The notes: generated from the letters alone by a model not told the origin. A DNA stretch of 20,204 bases from Elusimicrobiales bacterium (GCA_026416895.1 JAOAEH010000017.1:1-20204); one strand, 5' to 3'; counted from the stretch's first letter, positions 1 through 7,197 are shown. A program made the numbers and translations.

Positions 1-1
1 A

Positions 2-1141
2 GAACCTGAAAATTTTATGCTAGTACTTGATGGTGAAATGATTGTTGATGCTACAATAAATTTAGGATATAACCATAGAGGAGTAGAAAAAGCAGCAGAA
101 AATAGAAACTATATACAAGATATCTACCTTATAGAAAGAATTTGTGGAATTTGCTCTCATTCTCATGTTAGTTGTTATATAAATGCAGTGGAAGAGATTG
201 CAAAAGCTCAAGTTCCAAAAAGAGCTAAAGCAATAAGAACTCTTGTTGCTGAACTTGAAAGAGTGCATTCACATCTATTATGGCTTGGAGTAGCTGCATT
301 TGAATTAGGTTATGACACACTATTTATGTATAGTTGGAGAGATAGAGAACAAGTACTTGATTGTCTAGAAATGATAAGCGGAAATAGAGTACATTATGGT
401 ATAAATACACTTGGAGGAGTTAGAAGAGATATAACAAAAGAGCAGGCCGATGAAATACTTAAAAAAATACAGTATTTGAAAGAAAGAACTTCTTATTATG
501 TTAAAATAGTTACAGAAGAACCAACATTTTTAGCAAGAACACAAAACGTTGGAAAACTACCATATGAAATTGCAAAAGAATTGAATGCAGTCGGCCCAAC
601 GGCAAGAGCAAGTGGGCTAGATATAGATGTAAGAAGAGATGATCCATATTTTATATACGATGAACTAGATTGGAAAGTTATAACATACAACAGCTGTGAT
701 GTTTTTGGAAGAGCTGTAGTTAGAGTTTTTGAAACGCTTGAATCATATAAAATGATAGAACAGATTTTAAAAAATTTGCCAGAAGGTCCAATTTCAGTAA
801 AACTTCCTTGGAAAATTCCTCCAGGTGAAGCAGTATTTAGATACGAAGCTCCAAGAGGAGAAGATATACATTATGTTAAATCGAATGGTACTGAATACCC
901 AGAAAGAGTAAAAGTAAGAGCACCAACTCTTGCAAATTTTCAATCTCTTCCTTACTGCTTAAAAAATGGATACCTTGCAGATGCAGTAATAACTATAGCT
1001 GCAATAGATCCCTGTATGAGTTGCACTGATAGAGCACTAGTTTATAATCTAAAGACAAACAAGACTGAAATATATGACTGGGAAAGTTTAAGAAAATATT
1101 CTATAGAATTTTATGCAAAAAAGGGAATAAAATTTTCATAA
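2..1141 (+). CDS. Group 4 [NiFe]-hydrogenase large (catalytic) subunit, 5'-partial
   Basis: This is the catalytic subunit of a membrane-bound, energy-converting hydrogenase (Ech/Mbh/Hyc type, homologous to NuoD). It carries the NiFe site that reduces protons or oxidises H2. Both metal-binding CxxC motifs are present. RICGICSH is near the N-terminus (Cys43 and Cys46 counted from the ATG at 17), and DPCMSCTDR is near the C-terminus (Cys333 and Cys336). Four cysteines show a hydrogenase rather than a complex I NuoD subunit, which lacks them. The ATG at 17 is probably internal: the same frame is open to the window edge and reads EPENF, which matches the usual ...EPENF..DGE start of the family, so the true start lies outside the window. 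About 36 residues follow DPCMSCTDR; in many [NiFe]-hydrogenases such a tail is removed by a maturation protease. The membrane and ferredoxin subunits follow directly. The small subunit and any antiporter subunits are presumably upstream. Confidence 0.93.
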   Translation, partial: EPENFMLVLDGEMIVDATINLGYNHRGVEKAAENRNYIQDIYLIERICGICSHSHVSCYINAVEEIAKAQVPKRAKAIRTLVAELERVHSHLLWLGVAAFELGYDTLFMYSWRDREQVLDCLEMISGNRVHYGINTLGGVRRDITKEQADEILKKIQYLKERTSYYVKIVTEEPTFLARTQNVGKLPYEIAKELNAVGPTARASGLDIDVRRDDPYFIYDELDWKVITYNSCDVFGRAVVRVFETLESYKMIEQILKNLPEGPISVKLPWKIPPGEAVFRYEAPRGEDIHYVKSNGTEYPERVKVRAPTLANFQSLPYCLKNGYLADAVITIAAIDPCMSCTDRALVYNLKTNKTEIYDWESLRKYSIEFYAKKGIKFS

Positions 1142-1155
1142 AAAAGGAGAATATT

Positions 1156-2094
1156 ATGGATGGCACGATTAAACTACTAATATACATTGGAATATTTCCT
1201 GGTTTTTTTTTCCTTTCAGTATATGCCACTTTTATTCAATGGGTTGACAGAAAATTATCTGCAAAACTACAAAATAGAGTTGGTCCACCTATTTATCAAC
1301 CAATTGCAGATTTTATAAAACTCATTGCAAAAGAAGTTATAATACCAGATAATGCAGATATAATTCTTTTTAAATCTCTCCCATATATTGCTTTAGCAGG
1401 TATATTAACTTCAATAACCATGCTACCAATTACAGGCTCACCACTAATAAAGTTTGAAGGAGACATAGTTGTAGTAATATATCTTCTCACAATACCAACT
1501 GTTACTTTTTTTCTCGCAGGTTGGTCATCTACAAGCCCATATGCTACTTTAGGCTCAATGAGAGTAATGACACAATTATTTGGATATGAGGTTCCTCTTT
1601 TTTTAAGTATTGCAGGACCAGCAATCGTAACAGGAAGTTGGTCATTATACGAAATATCTAAATATTTTTCACAAAATATCTGGTTAATTCCTCTACATAT
1701 ACCAGCTTTAATCGCAGCGCTATTATCATCTCAAGGCAAACTTGAAAGAGTACCATTTGATGCACCTCATGCAAAAAATGAGGTTGTGGGAGGACAATTT
1801 ACAGAATACTCAGGTAGACTTCTTGCTTTTTTCTATCTTGCTATGGATATAGAAATGATTGCCCTTGCTGCGTTAATAAGTACAGTTTTTTTAGGAGGAG
1901 TTGGAAATTTAACTGGGTTTTATGCGTTTATAACATTTTTGCTAAAAACATCTGTTGTATGTATAATACTAACATTTCTTAAAGTTTTAATGGCAAGAGT
2001 TAGAATTGATCAAATGATAAAATTTTCATGGAAATATTTAGTAACTTTATCAATAATTCAAATTATAATTGATTTATATATAAAACTTAAATAA
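1156..2094 (+). CDS. Hydrogenase membrane subunit, NuoH/EchB/HycD family
   Basis: This 312-residue polytopic membrane protein anchors the hydrogenase and is part of its ion-translocation path. Seen directly: about eight hydrophobic segments; the family motif FIQWVDRKLSAKLQNRVGP near residues 27-45 (compare ER+.aR.Q.R.GP in NuoH); and PFDAPHAKNEVVGG followed by FTEYSG in the second half. The last matches the conserved PFD.PEAE.E...G...EYSG loop of NuoH, with His in place of the usual Glu after the proline. The start has an AAGGAG Shine-Dalgarno 14 bases after the previous stop. The order large subunit, NuoH-like, ferredoxin is typical of group 4 hydrogenases. Complex I NuoH is unlikely because the neighbouring large subunit has all four NiFe cysteines. 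Confidence 0.9.
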   Translation: MDGTIKLLIYIGIFPGFFFLSVYATFIQWVDRKLSAKLQNRVGPPIYQPIADFIKLIAKEVIIPDNADIILFKSLPYIALAGILTSITMLPITGSPLIKFEGDIVVVIYLLTIPTVTFFLAGWSSTSPYATLGSMRVMTQLFGYEVPLFLSIAGPAIVTGSWSLYEISKYFSQNIWLIPLHIPALIAALLSSQGKLERVPFDAPHAKNEVVGGQFTEYSGRLLAFFYLAMDIEMIALAALISTVFLGGVGNLTGFYAFITFLLKTSVVCIILTFLKVLMARVRIDQMIKFSWKYLVTLSIIQIIIDLYIKLK

Positions 2095-2109
2095 TTATAA
2101 GGAGCTTTT

Positions 2110-2502
2110 ATGGCTAAAAAACCATTAAGACTTTTACCAGAAGCTTTAAGACAACTAAGAAAAAAACCAGCAACAGTAAAATATCCATATGAAAAAGCAA
2201 GCTTATATCCAGGATTTAGAGGAAGAATAGTTTTTGATGCTACAAAATGTATAGGCTGTAAAATGTGTATGAGAGTATGTCCTGCAAAAGCAATAGAAAT
2301 AATACAAATAGGAGAGGAGATAAAAACACTTGAAGATGGAAAACAAATAATATCAAAAAAATTTGAATGTATTATGAATCTTGATAGATGTATATATTGT
2401 GCTCAATGTGCAGAATCTTGTCCTAAAAAAGCACTTATAGCAACACAAGACTTTGAATTAGCACAAATAAATAGAAAAAAACTAAAAATTACTTATAAAT
2501 AA
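2110..2502 (+). CDS. Hydrogenase ferredoxin-type subunit, NuoI/EchF-like, 2x[4Fe-4S]
   Basis: This 130-residue electron-transfer subunit probably takes electrons from soluble ferredoxin and passes them to the small subunit's cluster. Two classical CxxCxxCxxxCP motifs are visible: Cys47, 50, 53 and 57 (CIGCKMCMRVCP), and Cys94, 97, 100 and 104 (CIYCAQCAESCP). The spacing and the basic N-terminal stretch (residues 1-30, rich in Lys, Arg and Leu) fit NuoI/EchF proteins rather than free ferredoxins. It has an AAGGAG Shine-Dalgarno 15 bases after the NuoH-like gene. It appears to be the last gene of the hydrogenase operon, although I see no clear hairpin terminator after it. Confidence 0.9.
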   Translation: MAKKPLRLLPEALRQLRKKPATVKYPYEKASLYPGFRGRIVFDATKCIGCKMCMRVCPAKAIEIIQIGEEIKTLEDGKQIISKKFECIMNLDRCIYCAQCAESCPKKALIATQDFELAQINRKKLKITYK

Positions 2503-2532
2503 AATCAAAAACCAAAATAATAATCAAAAATA

Positions 2533-2567
2533 ATAACATAAACTAATATGTTATAATAATTTATAAC
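2533..2567. repeat. Two overlapping short inverted repeats upstream of mscS
   Basis: An 8-bp inverted repeat (ATAACATA at 2533-2540, TATGTTAT at 2547-2554) overlaps a 6-bp one (GTTATA at 2550-2555, TATAAC at 2562-2567). The shared arm contains the putative -10 element. The stems are almost purely A/T, so they are weak as RNA hairpins. They could be an operator, a weak terminator for the hydrogenase operon, or chance in AT-rich DNA. Confidence 0.35.
2549..2557 (+). promoter_or_regulatory. Extended -10 promoter element (TGTTATAAT) for mscS-surA
   Basis: TGTTATAAT is a perfect match to the extended -10 consensus TGnTATAAT. It lies in the 69-base gap between the ferredoxin and mscS genes and ends 14 bases before the mscS ATG. 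There is no good TTGACA at the expected -35 position, which extended -10 promoters can do without. Transcription would start roughly 5-9 bases before the ATG, giving a near-leaderless mRNA. Confidence 0.5.
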
Positions 2568-2571
2568 AGTC

Positions 2572-3630
2572 ATGAATCTAAATTTTATAAATCAAATATT
2601 ATCTACAGATTCGCTTATAAACTACGTATTATTTATCGTAGTATTATTGTTTATATACAAAATATTAAAGTTCATAATTTCTAAATTAACATCTAAACTT
2701 CAAGAAATATCAACTAAAACAGAAACGAAAATAGACGATATAATAGTAAATACTCTTAAAGAAATAAAAAACATTGAATATTTTATCATTTCTTTTTACT
2801 TTTCCCTTAAATTTATAAAAACAGTAAATTACAAAATATTGTTAATTTTTAAAATATTATTTCTTTCTGTCATAATCTATAGGACAATATTTTTAATAGA
2901 TAAATTAATATCATTATTATTCGAAAAAGTTACCGAATCATCTAAAGAATCAGAGAAATCAATAAATGTTTTAAAAAATATAATAAAAACAGTAATATGG
3001 ATTTTTGCTGTATTGTTCTTTCTACATAATCTTGGTATAAATATCAACTCCATTCTTGCTGGCCTGGGAATAGGTGGTGTTGCTATAGCTTTAGCATCCC
3101 AAACTATACTTAAAGATATATTTAATTTTTTTGTTATTATTTTTGACAAACCTTTTAAAATTGGAGATTTTGTAACAATTCCATCCCTATCTATTACCGG
3201 AACAATAGAAGATATAGGCCTAAAATCTACCAAAATAAGAACTCTTCAAGGAGAAATGGTTATTATTGCAAATTCAAAAATATCAGAAGAAATAATTCAT
3301 AATTTTTCAAAGATGAAAGAAAGGAGAATATCAATAAAAATAGGAATAACTTACAATACTCCATTAGATAAAATAAAACATATAAATTCAATAATAGAAA
3401 AAGCTGTAAAATTACAATCAAACACTAGATTCGAAAGAGCAAATTTAATACAATTTTCTAATTCTTCAATGGAATTTGAACTAATATATTATATTAATTC
3501 ACCTGATTATCTTGAATATATCAAGACAAACGAAGAAATACTCATCTCAATTGCAAAAGAGTTTAAAAAAGAAGGTATTGAATTTGCTTATCCTACTCAA
3601 ACTATATATTTAAAAAAGGAGGATAAATGA
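2572..3630 (+). CDS. Small-conductance mechanosensitive channel, MscS family
   Basis: This 352-residue inner-membrane channel probably releases solutes on hypo-osmotic shock. Seen: several N-terminal hydrophobic helices; then the MscS pore-lining and beta-domain signature near residues 155-200, a Gly/Ala-rich helix (ILAGLGIGGVAIALASQTIL), then KDIFNFFVIIFDKPFKIGDFV; then the typical GTIEDIGLKSTKIRT and ..IIANSKI segments of the beta domain; and a C-terminal alpha/beta domain. The start codon has no Shine-Dalgarno but sits just downstream of an extended -10 element, and no other in-frame ATG lies close by. The stop TGA overlaps the start of the next gene (ATGA), so the two are translationally coupled. 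Confidence 0.9.
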   Translation: MNLNFINQILSTDSLINYVLFIVVLLFIYKILKFIISKLTSKLQEISTKTETKIDDIIVNTLKEIKNIEYFIISFYFSLKFIKTVNYKILLIFKILFLSVIIYRTIFLIDKLISLLFEKVTESSKESEKSINVLKNIIKTVIWIFAVLFFLHNLGININSILAGLGIGGVAIALASQTILKDIFNFFVIIFDKPFKIGDFVTIPSLSITGTIEDIGLKSTKIRTLQGEMVIIANSKISEEIIHNFSKMKERRISIKIGITYNTPLDKIKHINSIIEKAVKLQSNTRFERANLIQFSNSSMEFELIYYINSPDYLEYIKTNEEILISIAKEFKKEGIEFAYPTQTIYLKKEDK

Positions 3631-4481
3631 AAAAAGATATAATAACACTTCTAATAACATACACAATTATAATTACCAATCTTTACTCACAAAATCAAAT
3701 TGTTGCTGAAGTAAATGGAGAAAAAATAACATTAAAAGATATAAGCTCAAAACTTTTAATTTCCAATTTCAATCAAACTCTTCAGGAACTAATTGAAGAA
3801 AAACTATTACTTCAAGAAGCTAAAAAAAGAAATATAAACATACCAAGCTCTGAACTTAAACAATTTATCGATAATATAAAAAAAAGATTTTCATCTGAAG
3901 AAGAATTTAAAAAAGAATTAAAAAGAATAAATCTTACAGAAAAAGAATATGAACAACTAATAAAAAACAAGCTTATTGCAGACAAAACAATTCTTACAAT
4001 CTTAAACATCAATATTACAGATGAAGATGCTCAAAAATATTATTCATCTAACCCAGAGCAATTTAAAATACCTGCTGCATTAAAATTAAGACAAATTTTT
4101 GTATTAACTGAAAAAGAAGCTCAAGACTTAATATTTGCACTTGAAGCAGGAGCAGATTTCCTAAAACTTGCAAGTCTTAAAAACTCAGATGAAAATTTAA
4201 AAAAAAGCAGTGGAGATCTTGGATATATAACTAAGGGAATGCTTGTTCCTGAAATAGAAAAGGAAGTTTTTTCAACACCGAAAGGTAAATATACAAAACC
4301 TCTTAAAACAGGTAATGGATATTCTATAATAATGGTAGAAGATATAAGAGAAGAAAAAATTATTCCTTTTGAAGATGTTAAAAACATTATAAAGAATTCA
4401 ATAATAAACAATATAATCAATTCAAATAGAAAAAATGTTATTGAAGATTTAAAAAAATCAGCAAATATTGAAATAAAATAA
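3627..4481 (+). CDS. SurA/PpiC-type periplasmic peptidyl-prolyl cis-trans isomerase
   Basis: This 284-residue exported folding factor has a signal peptide (residues 1 to about 21, Lys-Lys then a hydrophobic run ending near LYSQ). A SurA-like N-terminal helical domain follows (VAEVNGEKITLKDI at about 25-38, then a long charged helical region). A parvulin-type rotamase domain covers about residues 140-240, with recognisable LRQIFV, GADFLKLA, SSGDLGYITKGMLVPEIEKEVF and GNGYSIIMVEDIRE. In diderm bacteria SurA helps outer-membrane proteins fold; PrsA plays a similar role in monoderms. A shorter PpiC/PrsA assignment is also possible. It overlaps mscS by ATGA and has a strong AAGGAGGA Shine-Dalgarno (3616-3623) inside the mscS 3' end. 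Confidence 0.85.
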   Translation: MKKDIITLLITYTIIITNLYSQNQIVAEVNGEKITLKDISSKLLISNFNQTLQELIEEKLLLQEAKKRNINIPSSELKQFIDNIKKRFSSEEEFKKELKRINLTEKEYEQLIKNKLIADKTILTILNINITDEDAQKYYSSNPEQFKIPAALKLRQIFVLTEKEAQDLIFALEAGADFLKLASLKNSDENLKKSSGDLGYITKGMLVPEIEKEVFSTPKGKYTKPLKTGNGYSIIMVEDIREEKIIPFEDVKNIIKNSIINNIINSNRKNVIEDLKKSANIEIK

Positions 4482-4490
4482 ATGATTTTA

Positions 4491-4499
4491 TGATAAAAT
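4491..4499 (+). promoter_or_regulatory. Extended -10 promoter element (TGATAAAAT) for speD
   Basis: TGATAAAAT fits the extended -10 pattern TGnTAtaaT with one difference. It ends only 7 bases before the speD ATG at 4507, so transcription would begin at or within a few bases of the start codon. No Shine-Dalgarno is present. This predicts a leaderless speD mRNA. Confidence 0.45.
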
Positions 4500-4506
4500 T
4501 TTTATT

Positions 4507-4863
4507 ATGAAAGCACTTGGTAAACATTTAGTTGTAGAATTATATGATTGTAATTCAAAGTTACTTTCTGATGTAAACTATATTCAAGAAGTTATGATGC
4601 TATGTGCAAAAGAAGCAAATACTACAATCATAGATTCTATATTTCATAAATTCAATCCTTACGGAGTTTCAGGCATAATAGTAATAGCAGAATCACACCT
4701 GGCAATTCATACCTGGCCAGAACATAAATTTGCTTCAGTTGATTTTTTTACCTGCGGAGATCATTCAGATCCATGGAAATCATTCAAAATAATCAAGAAA
4801 AAACTTAAAGCAAAATACTTTAGCGTAATGAAAATAGAAAGAGGAGTGCTTTTAAATGATTAA
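4507..4863 (+). CDS. speD: S-adenosylmethionine decarboxylase proenzyme, prokaryotic class 1B
   Basis: This enzyme makes decarboxylated S-adenosylmethionine, the aminopropyl donor for polyamine synthesis. The 118-residue length is normal for the class 1B bacterial/archaeal enzyme. The self-cleavage site is AESHLAIHTWPE, with cleavage expected between Glu62 and Ser63; Ser63 becomes the pyruvoyl cofactor. His68 and Cys83 (in FFTCGD) occupy the conserved processing and catalytic positions. The start lacks a Shine-Dalgarno but lies beside an extended -10 element. Its end overlaps the next gene by 8 bases, and that gene encodes the enzyme that uses its product. Confidence 0.95.
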   Translation: MKALGKHLVVELYDCNSKLLSDVNYIQEVMMLCAKEANTTIIDSIFHKFNPYGVSGIIVIAESHLAIHTWPEHKFASVDFFTCGDHSDPWKSFKIIKKKLKAKYFSVMKIERGVLLND

Positions 4864-5809
4864 ACCAAAATGGATTAAATCTGATAAAGAACACTTTCCA
4901 AAAGGTGAATGGTTCGTTGAGTTTTTTACAAAAGGTGAATTTCATTCTCATCAAATAAAAAAATTTATAAACTCATATAAAACAGAATTTCAAACAGCAA
5001 CTTTAGTAGAAACATATTCTTTTGGAAAATTTTTAATAATAGATAGAGAAACCCAATCAAGTGAACTTGATGAATTTATATATCATGAATCATTGGTAAT
5101 TCCTGCAATACTTGTTTCTAGAACTATTCCTAAAACTTTTGCAATTTTAGGTGGTGGAGAAGGAGCTACTGCTAGAGAAATTTTAAATTATAAACCTACA
5201 CAAAAACTAGTAATGGCCGATATAGATCATAATATATTAAAATTTGCAAGAAAATATCTTTCTAGTTGGCATCAAGGAAGTTTTGAAAACGAAAAAATGA
5301 TCTTACTTGCACAGGATGCCAAAAAATTTATAGAAAATACTAAACTTAAATTTGATATCATATATTCGGATCTACCATCACCAATTGAAGAAGGACCAGC
5401 ATATCAGTTATATACTCTAGAATTTTATAAAAATTTAAAACAAAAACTTACAAAAAATGGTATTTTTGCACTACAAGCAGGCCCTGCTCATATTCTTCAA
5501 CTTGAGCTGCATTGTGCTTTATATCATACCTTGAAATCAGTTTTCAAAAACGTTATATCATATACCTCATATATACCAAGTTATGATATGCCGTGGTCAT
5601 ATATTATTGCATCAGATTCTCAAATAAAACCGTCACTAAGAAAAGTAAAGATGCATCTTAAAAATTTTAAAAAGGAATTTAAATACATAAATCCTTATCA
5701 ATTTGAATCTTTCTTCTCCATACCTAAATATATGAAGGATAAAATAGAAAAAAATGTTAAAATAATAACTTCTGATAAACCAATATTTTTTTCTACTTCA
5801 AGATATTAA
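4856..5809 (+). CDS. speE: Aminopropyltransferase, spermidine/thermospermine (ACL5-like) synthase
   Basis: This 317-residue enzyme transfers an aminopropyl group from decarboxylated S-adenosylmethionine to a polyamine acceptor. Seen: DEFIYHE at residues 72-78; the nucleotide loop LGGGEGATAREIL at about 98-110; the acidic ADIDHN at 121-126; and the active-site loop SDLPSPIEEGPAYQLY at 171-186, followed by LEFYKNL. The phrases DEFIYHE, EEGPAYQLYT.EFY and GIFALQAGPA recall plant/archaeal ACL5 thermospermine synthases more than the classic E. coli SpeE. The catalytic Asp172 is present, but the second Asp of the usual D..DP loop is Ser175. The acceptor (putrescine, spermidine, agmatine) cannot be told from sequence alone. 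A GAGGAG Shine-Dalgarno (4841-4846) lies inside speD, so the two are coupled. Confidence 0.85.
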   Translation: MIKPKWIKSDKEHFPKGEWFVEFFTKGEFHSHQIKKFINSYKTEFQTATLVETYSFGKFLIIDRETQSSELDEFIYHESLVIPAILVSRTIPKTFAILGGGEGATAREILNYKPTQKLVMADIDHNILKFARKYLSSWHQGSFENEKMILLAQDAKKFIENTKLKFDIIYSDLPSPIEEGPAYQLYTLEFYKNLKQKLTKNGIFALQAGPAHILQLELHCALYHTLKSVFKNVISYTSYIPSYDMPWSYIIASDSQIKPSLRKVKMHLKNFKKEFKYINPYQFESFFSIPKYMKDKIEKNVKIITSDKPIFFSTSRY

Positions 5810-5829
5810 TTTAATAAAAAGGAGATAGT

Positions 5830-6246
5830 ATGAATAAAAATAAAAAAAGAAGCAACAATAAAAACAGCGAAACTAACAAAGTCACTAAAAATATAAAAAA
5901 AAATAATGATTTAGATATAAAAAAAATAAAAGAAATACTAATAGAGAAAAGAAATGAAATTTTAGAAGAAATAAGAATGCAATCAGAATACGAAAACATA
6001 AATGAAAAAGATATCGGAGATGAAATAGATGATGTAGTGCAAACAGTAGAAAAAGAGATTAAATTTGATATATCTGCAAATGAAAAAAATATTCTAAATG
6101 AGATAGAAATAGCTCTAAAAAAGATAGAAAATGGAACATATGGTAAATGTGAACTATGCAAAAAAGATATTGAACCAAAAAGAATAAAAGCTATACCTTA
6201 TAGCAGATACTGTATAGAATGTCAAAAAAAACAATATGGAAATTAA
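5830..6246 (+). CDS. DksA/TraR-family zinc-finger protein
   Basis: This 138-residue protein probably binds RNA polymerase and modulates transcription, as DksA family members do with or without ppGpp. Seen: a very Lys/Asn-rich N-terminal 30 residues; a long predicted coiled coil (about 31-100) with an acidic cluster DIGDEIDD at about 61-68, near where DksA proteins carry their acidic tip; and a C-terminal four-cysteine zinc finger (Cys107, Cys110, Cys128, Cys131) ending YCIECQ. GTYGKCELC is the family hallmark. It has an AAGGAG Shine-Dalgarno 20 bases after speE, so it probably belongs to the polyamine operon. DksA proper and general TraR/YocK-like proteins cannot be separated here. Confidence 0.85.
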   Translation: MNKNKKRSNNKNSETNKVTKNIKKNNDLDIKKIKEILIEKRNEILEEIRMQSEYENINEKDIGDEIDDVVQTVEKEIKFDISANEKNILNEIEIALKKIENGTYGKCELCKKDIEPKRIKAIPYSRYCIECQKKQYGN

Positions 6247-6253
6247 ATACCTA

Positions 6254-7132
6254 TCATTCATTTTCCTTTAAATTCATACCACTAGAAACCTCAACCCTAG
6301 TTTTACGCCAATTTTTAGCTTTAGCAGAAATAATAAAATTTTTGCCATCACTTGCTATCTCTAAAGAGCCTTCAGATAACGTCTTTGAAAGTTCATATCT
6401 TACTGCTTTTACATTACCTGTTAACTCAGCAAGTCTTTTTATATCATTAGTATAAAAGCCATATTTTCTGTAATGTATTTCTTGTAATTTCGCAAGTTTT
6501 AAAAGAGTTCTTTTTGCTTCATTTATCTGTTTTTGTTCATACGGCGTTACTGCAAGAATTGTTCTATTTAACCAACTTCCAACAAGGAAAGCAAGACACG
6601 CCCAAGAAATTATAAGTATTACTCCTTCAACAAAGGGAGATTTTTCTTTTGTACGAATAACTACACTTGAAGCAAGAAAATCATGAAGTGCTCTTTTATT
6701 TGGAGTAAAAAGAGCAATAAGATACCCAATGTTTATAGTAAATGAACTTATAAAATAACCTATAACTCTTATAAAAGCCTGAAATAAATTTAAATTTCCA
6801 CCATTTTTATGAATAACCTTTATACCCAAAATTTTTTTTCCAAGTGTAACTCTTCCTCCTGAGGTAAATATTACTTCATATAATATAAACAATAAAATCC
6901 AAAAAATTTTCCATTTAGTTTCAATAGTATCAGAATAAATTATATAATTATTTTTTACTGCTAAACTAAGAGTATAAAAATTAAGAAAAACAAAAGGAAA
7001 AACATCAATAACATATGCCAAAAATCTCTCATTAAACCCAGCAAGAAAAAAAGTTTTTTCTGAATTTTCTAAGTTTTTTTTCACAGATATATCATTAATA
7101 TTGATATCAAAATTCTTAAGCTTTTCTTCCAT
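6254..7132 (-). CDS. RDD-family membrane protein with C-terminal pilin-like domain
   Basis: This 292-residue membrane protein is the only clear minus-strand gene. The N-terminal part is an RDD domain: GFNERFLAYVIDVFPF near residues 33-48, with the hallmark Arg and Asp, then several hydrophobic helices and the TLGKKILGIKV motif. RDD proteins are poorly characterised; some are suggested transporters. A last helix (about 170-192) is followed by a soluble tail resembling the type IV pilin/pseudopilin globular fold (AKRTLLKLAKLQEIHYRKYGFYTNDIKRLAELTG, split here as AKRTLLKLAKLQEIHYRK and YGFYTNDIKRLAELTG). It has a GGAGGG Shine-Dalgarno (7138-7143). It converges on the DksA-like gene with only 7 bases between the two stops, and is divergent from moxR. 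No function can be assigned. Confidence 0.8.
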   Translation of the reverse strand: MEEKLKNFDININDISVKKNLENSEKTFFLAGFNERFLAYVIDVFPFVFLNFYTLSLAVKNNYIIYSDTIETKWKIFWILLFILYEVIFTSGGRVTLGKKILGIKVIHKNGGNLNLFQAFIRVIGYFISSFTINIGYLIALFTPNKRALHDFLASSVVIRTKEKSPFVEGVILIISWACLAFLVGSWLNRTILAVTPYEQKQINEAKRTLLKLAKLQEIHYRKYGFYTNDIKRLAELTGNVKAVRYELSKTLSEGSLEIASDGKNFIISAKAKNWRKTRVEVSSGMNLKENE

Positions 7133-7197
7133 AAAAACCCTCCAAAATTATTTTATAAAATATTTTTAATAATAATGTTACTATGGAGGAAAAAAAA
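7133..7197. promoter_or_regulatory. Divergent promoter region between RDD gene and moxR
   Basis: This short AT-rich region must hold start signals for both directions. On the + strand TGTTACTAT (7176-7184) fits an extended -10. It would start transcription at about 7190-7193, a few bases before the moxR ATG at 7198 and after the GGAGG, so either the message is nearly leaderless or another upstream promoter is used. On the minus strand TATAAA (complement of 7152-7157) is a possible -10 for the RDD gene. No clear -35 boxes are seen. Confidence 0.35.

Noticed and set aside
2877..3233. A 118-codon minus-strand ORF inside mscS
   Set aside because: It is antisense to the strongest MscS signature region and has no recognisable domain.
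5811..6161. A 116-codon minus-strand ORF opposite the dksA-like gene
   Set aside because: Its product is Ser/Phe/Ile/Leu-rich, the mirror of the Lys/Glu/Asn codons of the real gene on the + strand, which has a Shine-Dalgarno and a clear four-cysteine zinc finger.
6247..6253. Bidirectional terminator between the convergent dksA-like and RDD genes
   Set aside because: Only 7 bases separate the two stop codons and I see no hairpin; any terminator would have to lie inside coding sequence.
6219..6455. A 78-codon + strand ORF across the end of the dksA-like gene
   Set aside because: It lies antisense to the conserved C-terminus of the RDD protein and has no Shine-Dalgarno or family resemblance.
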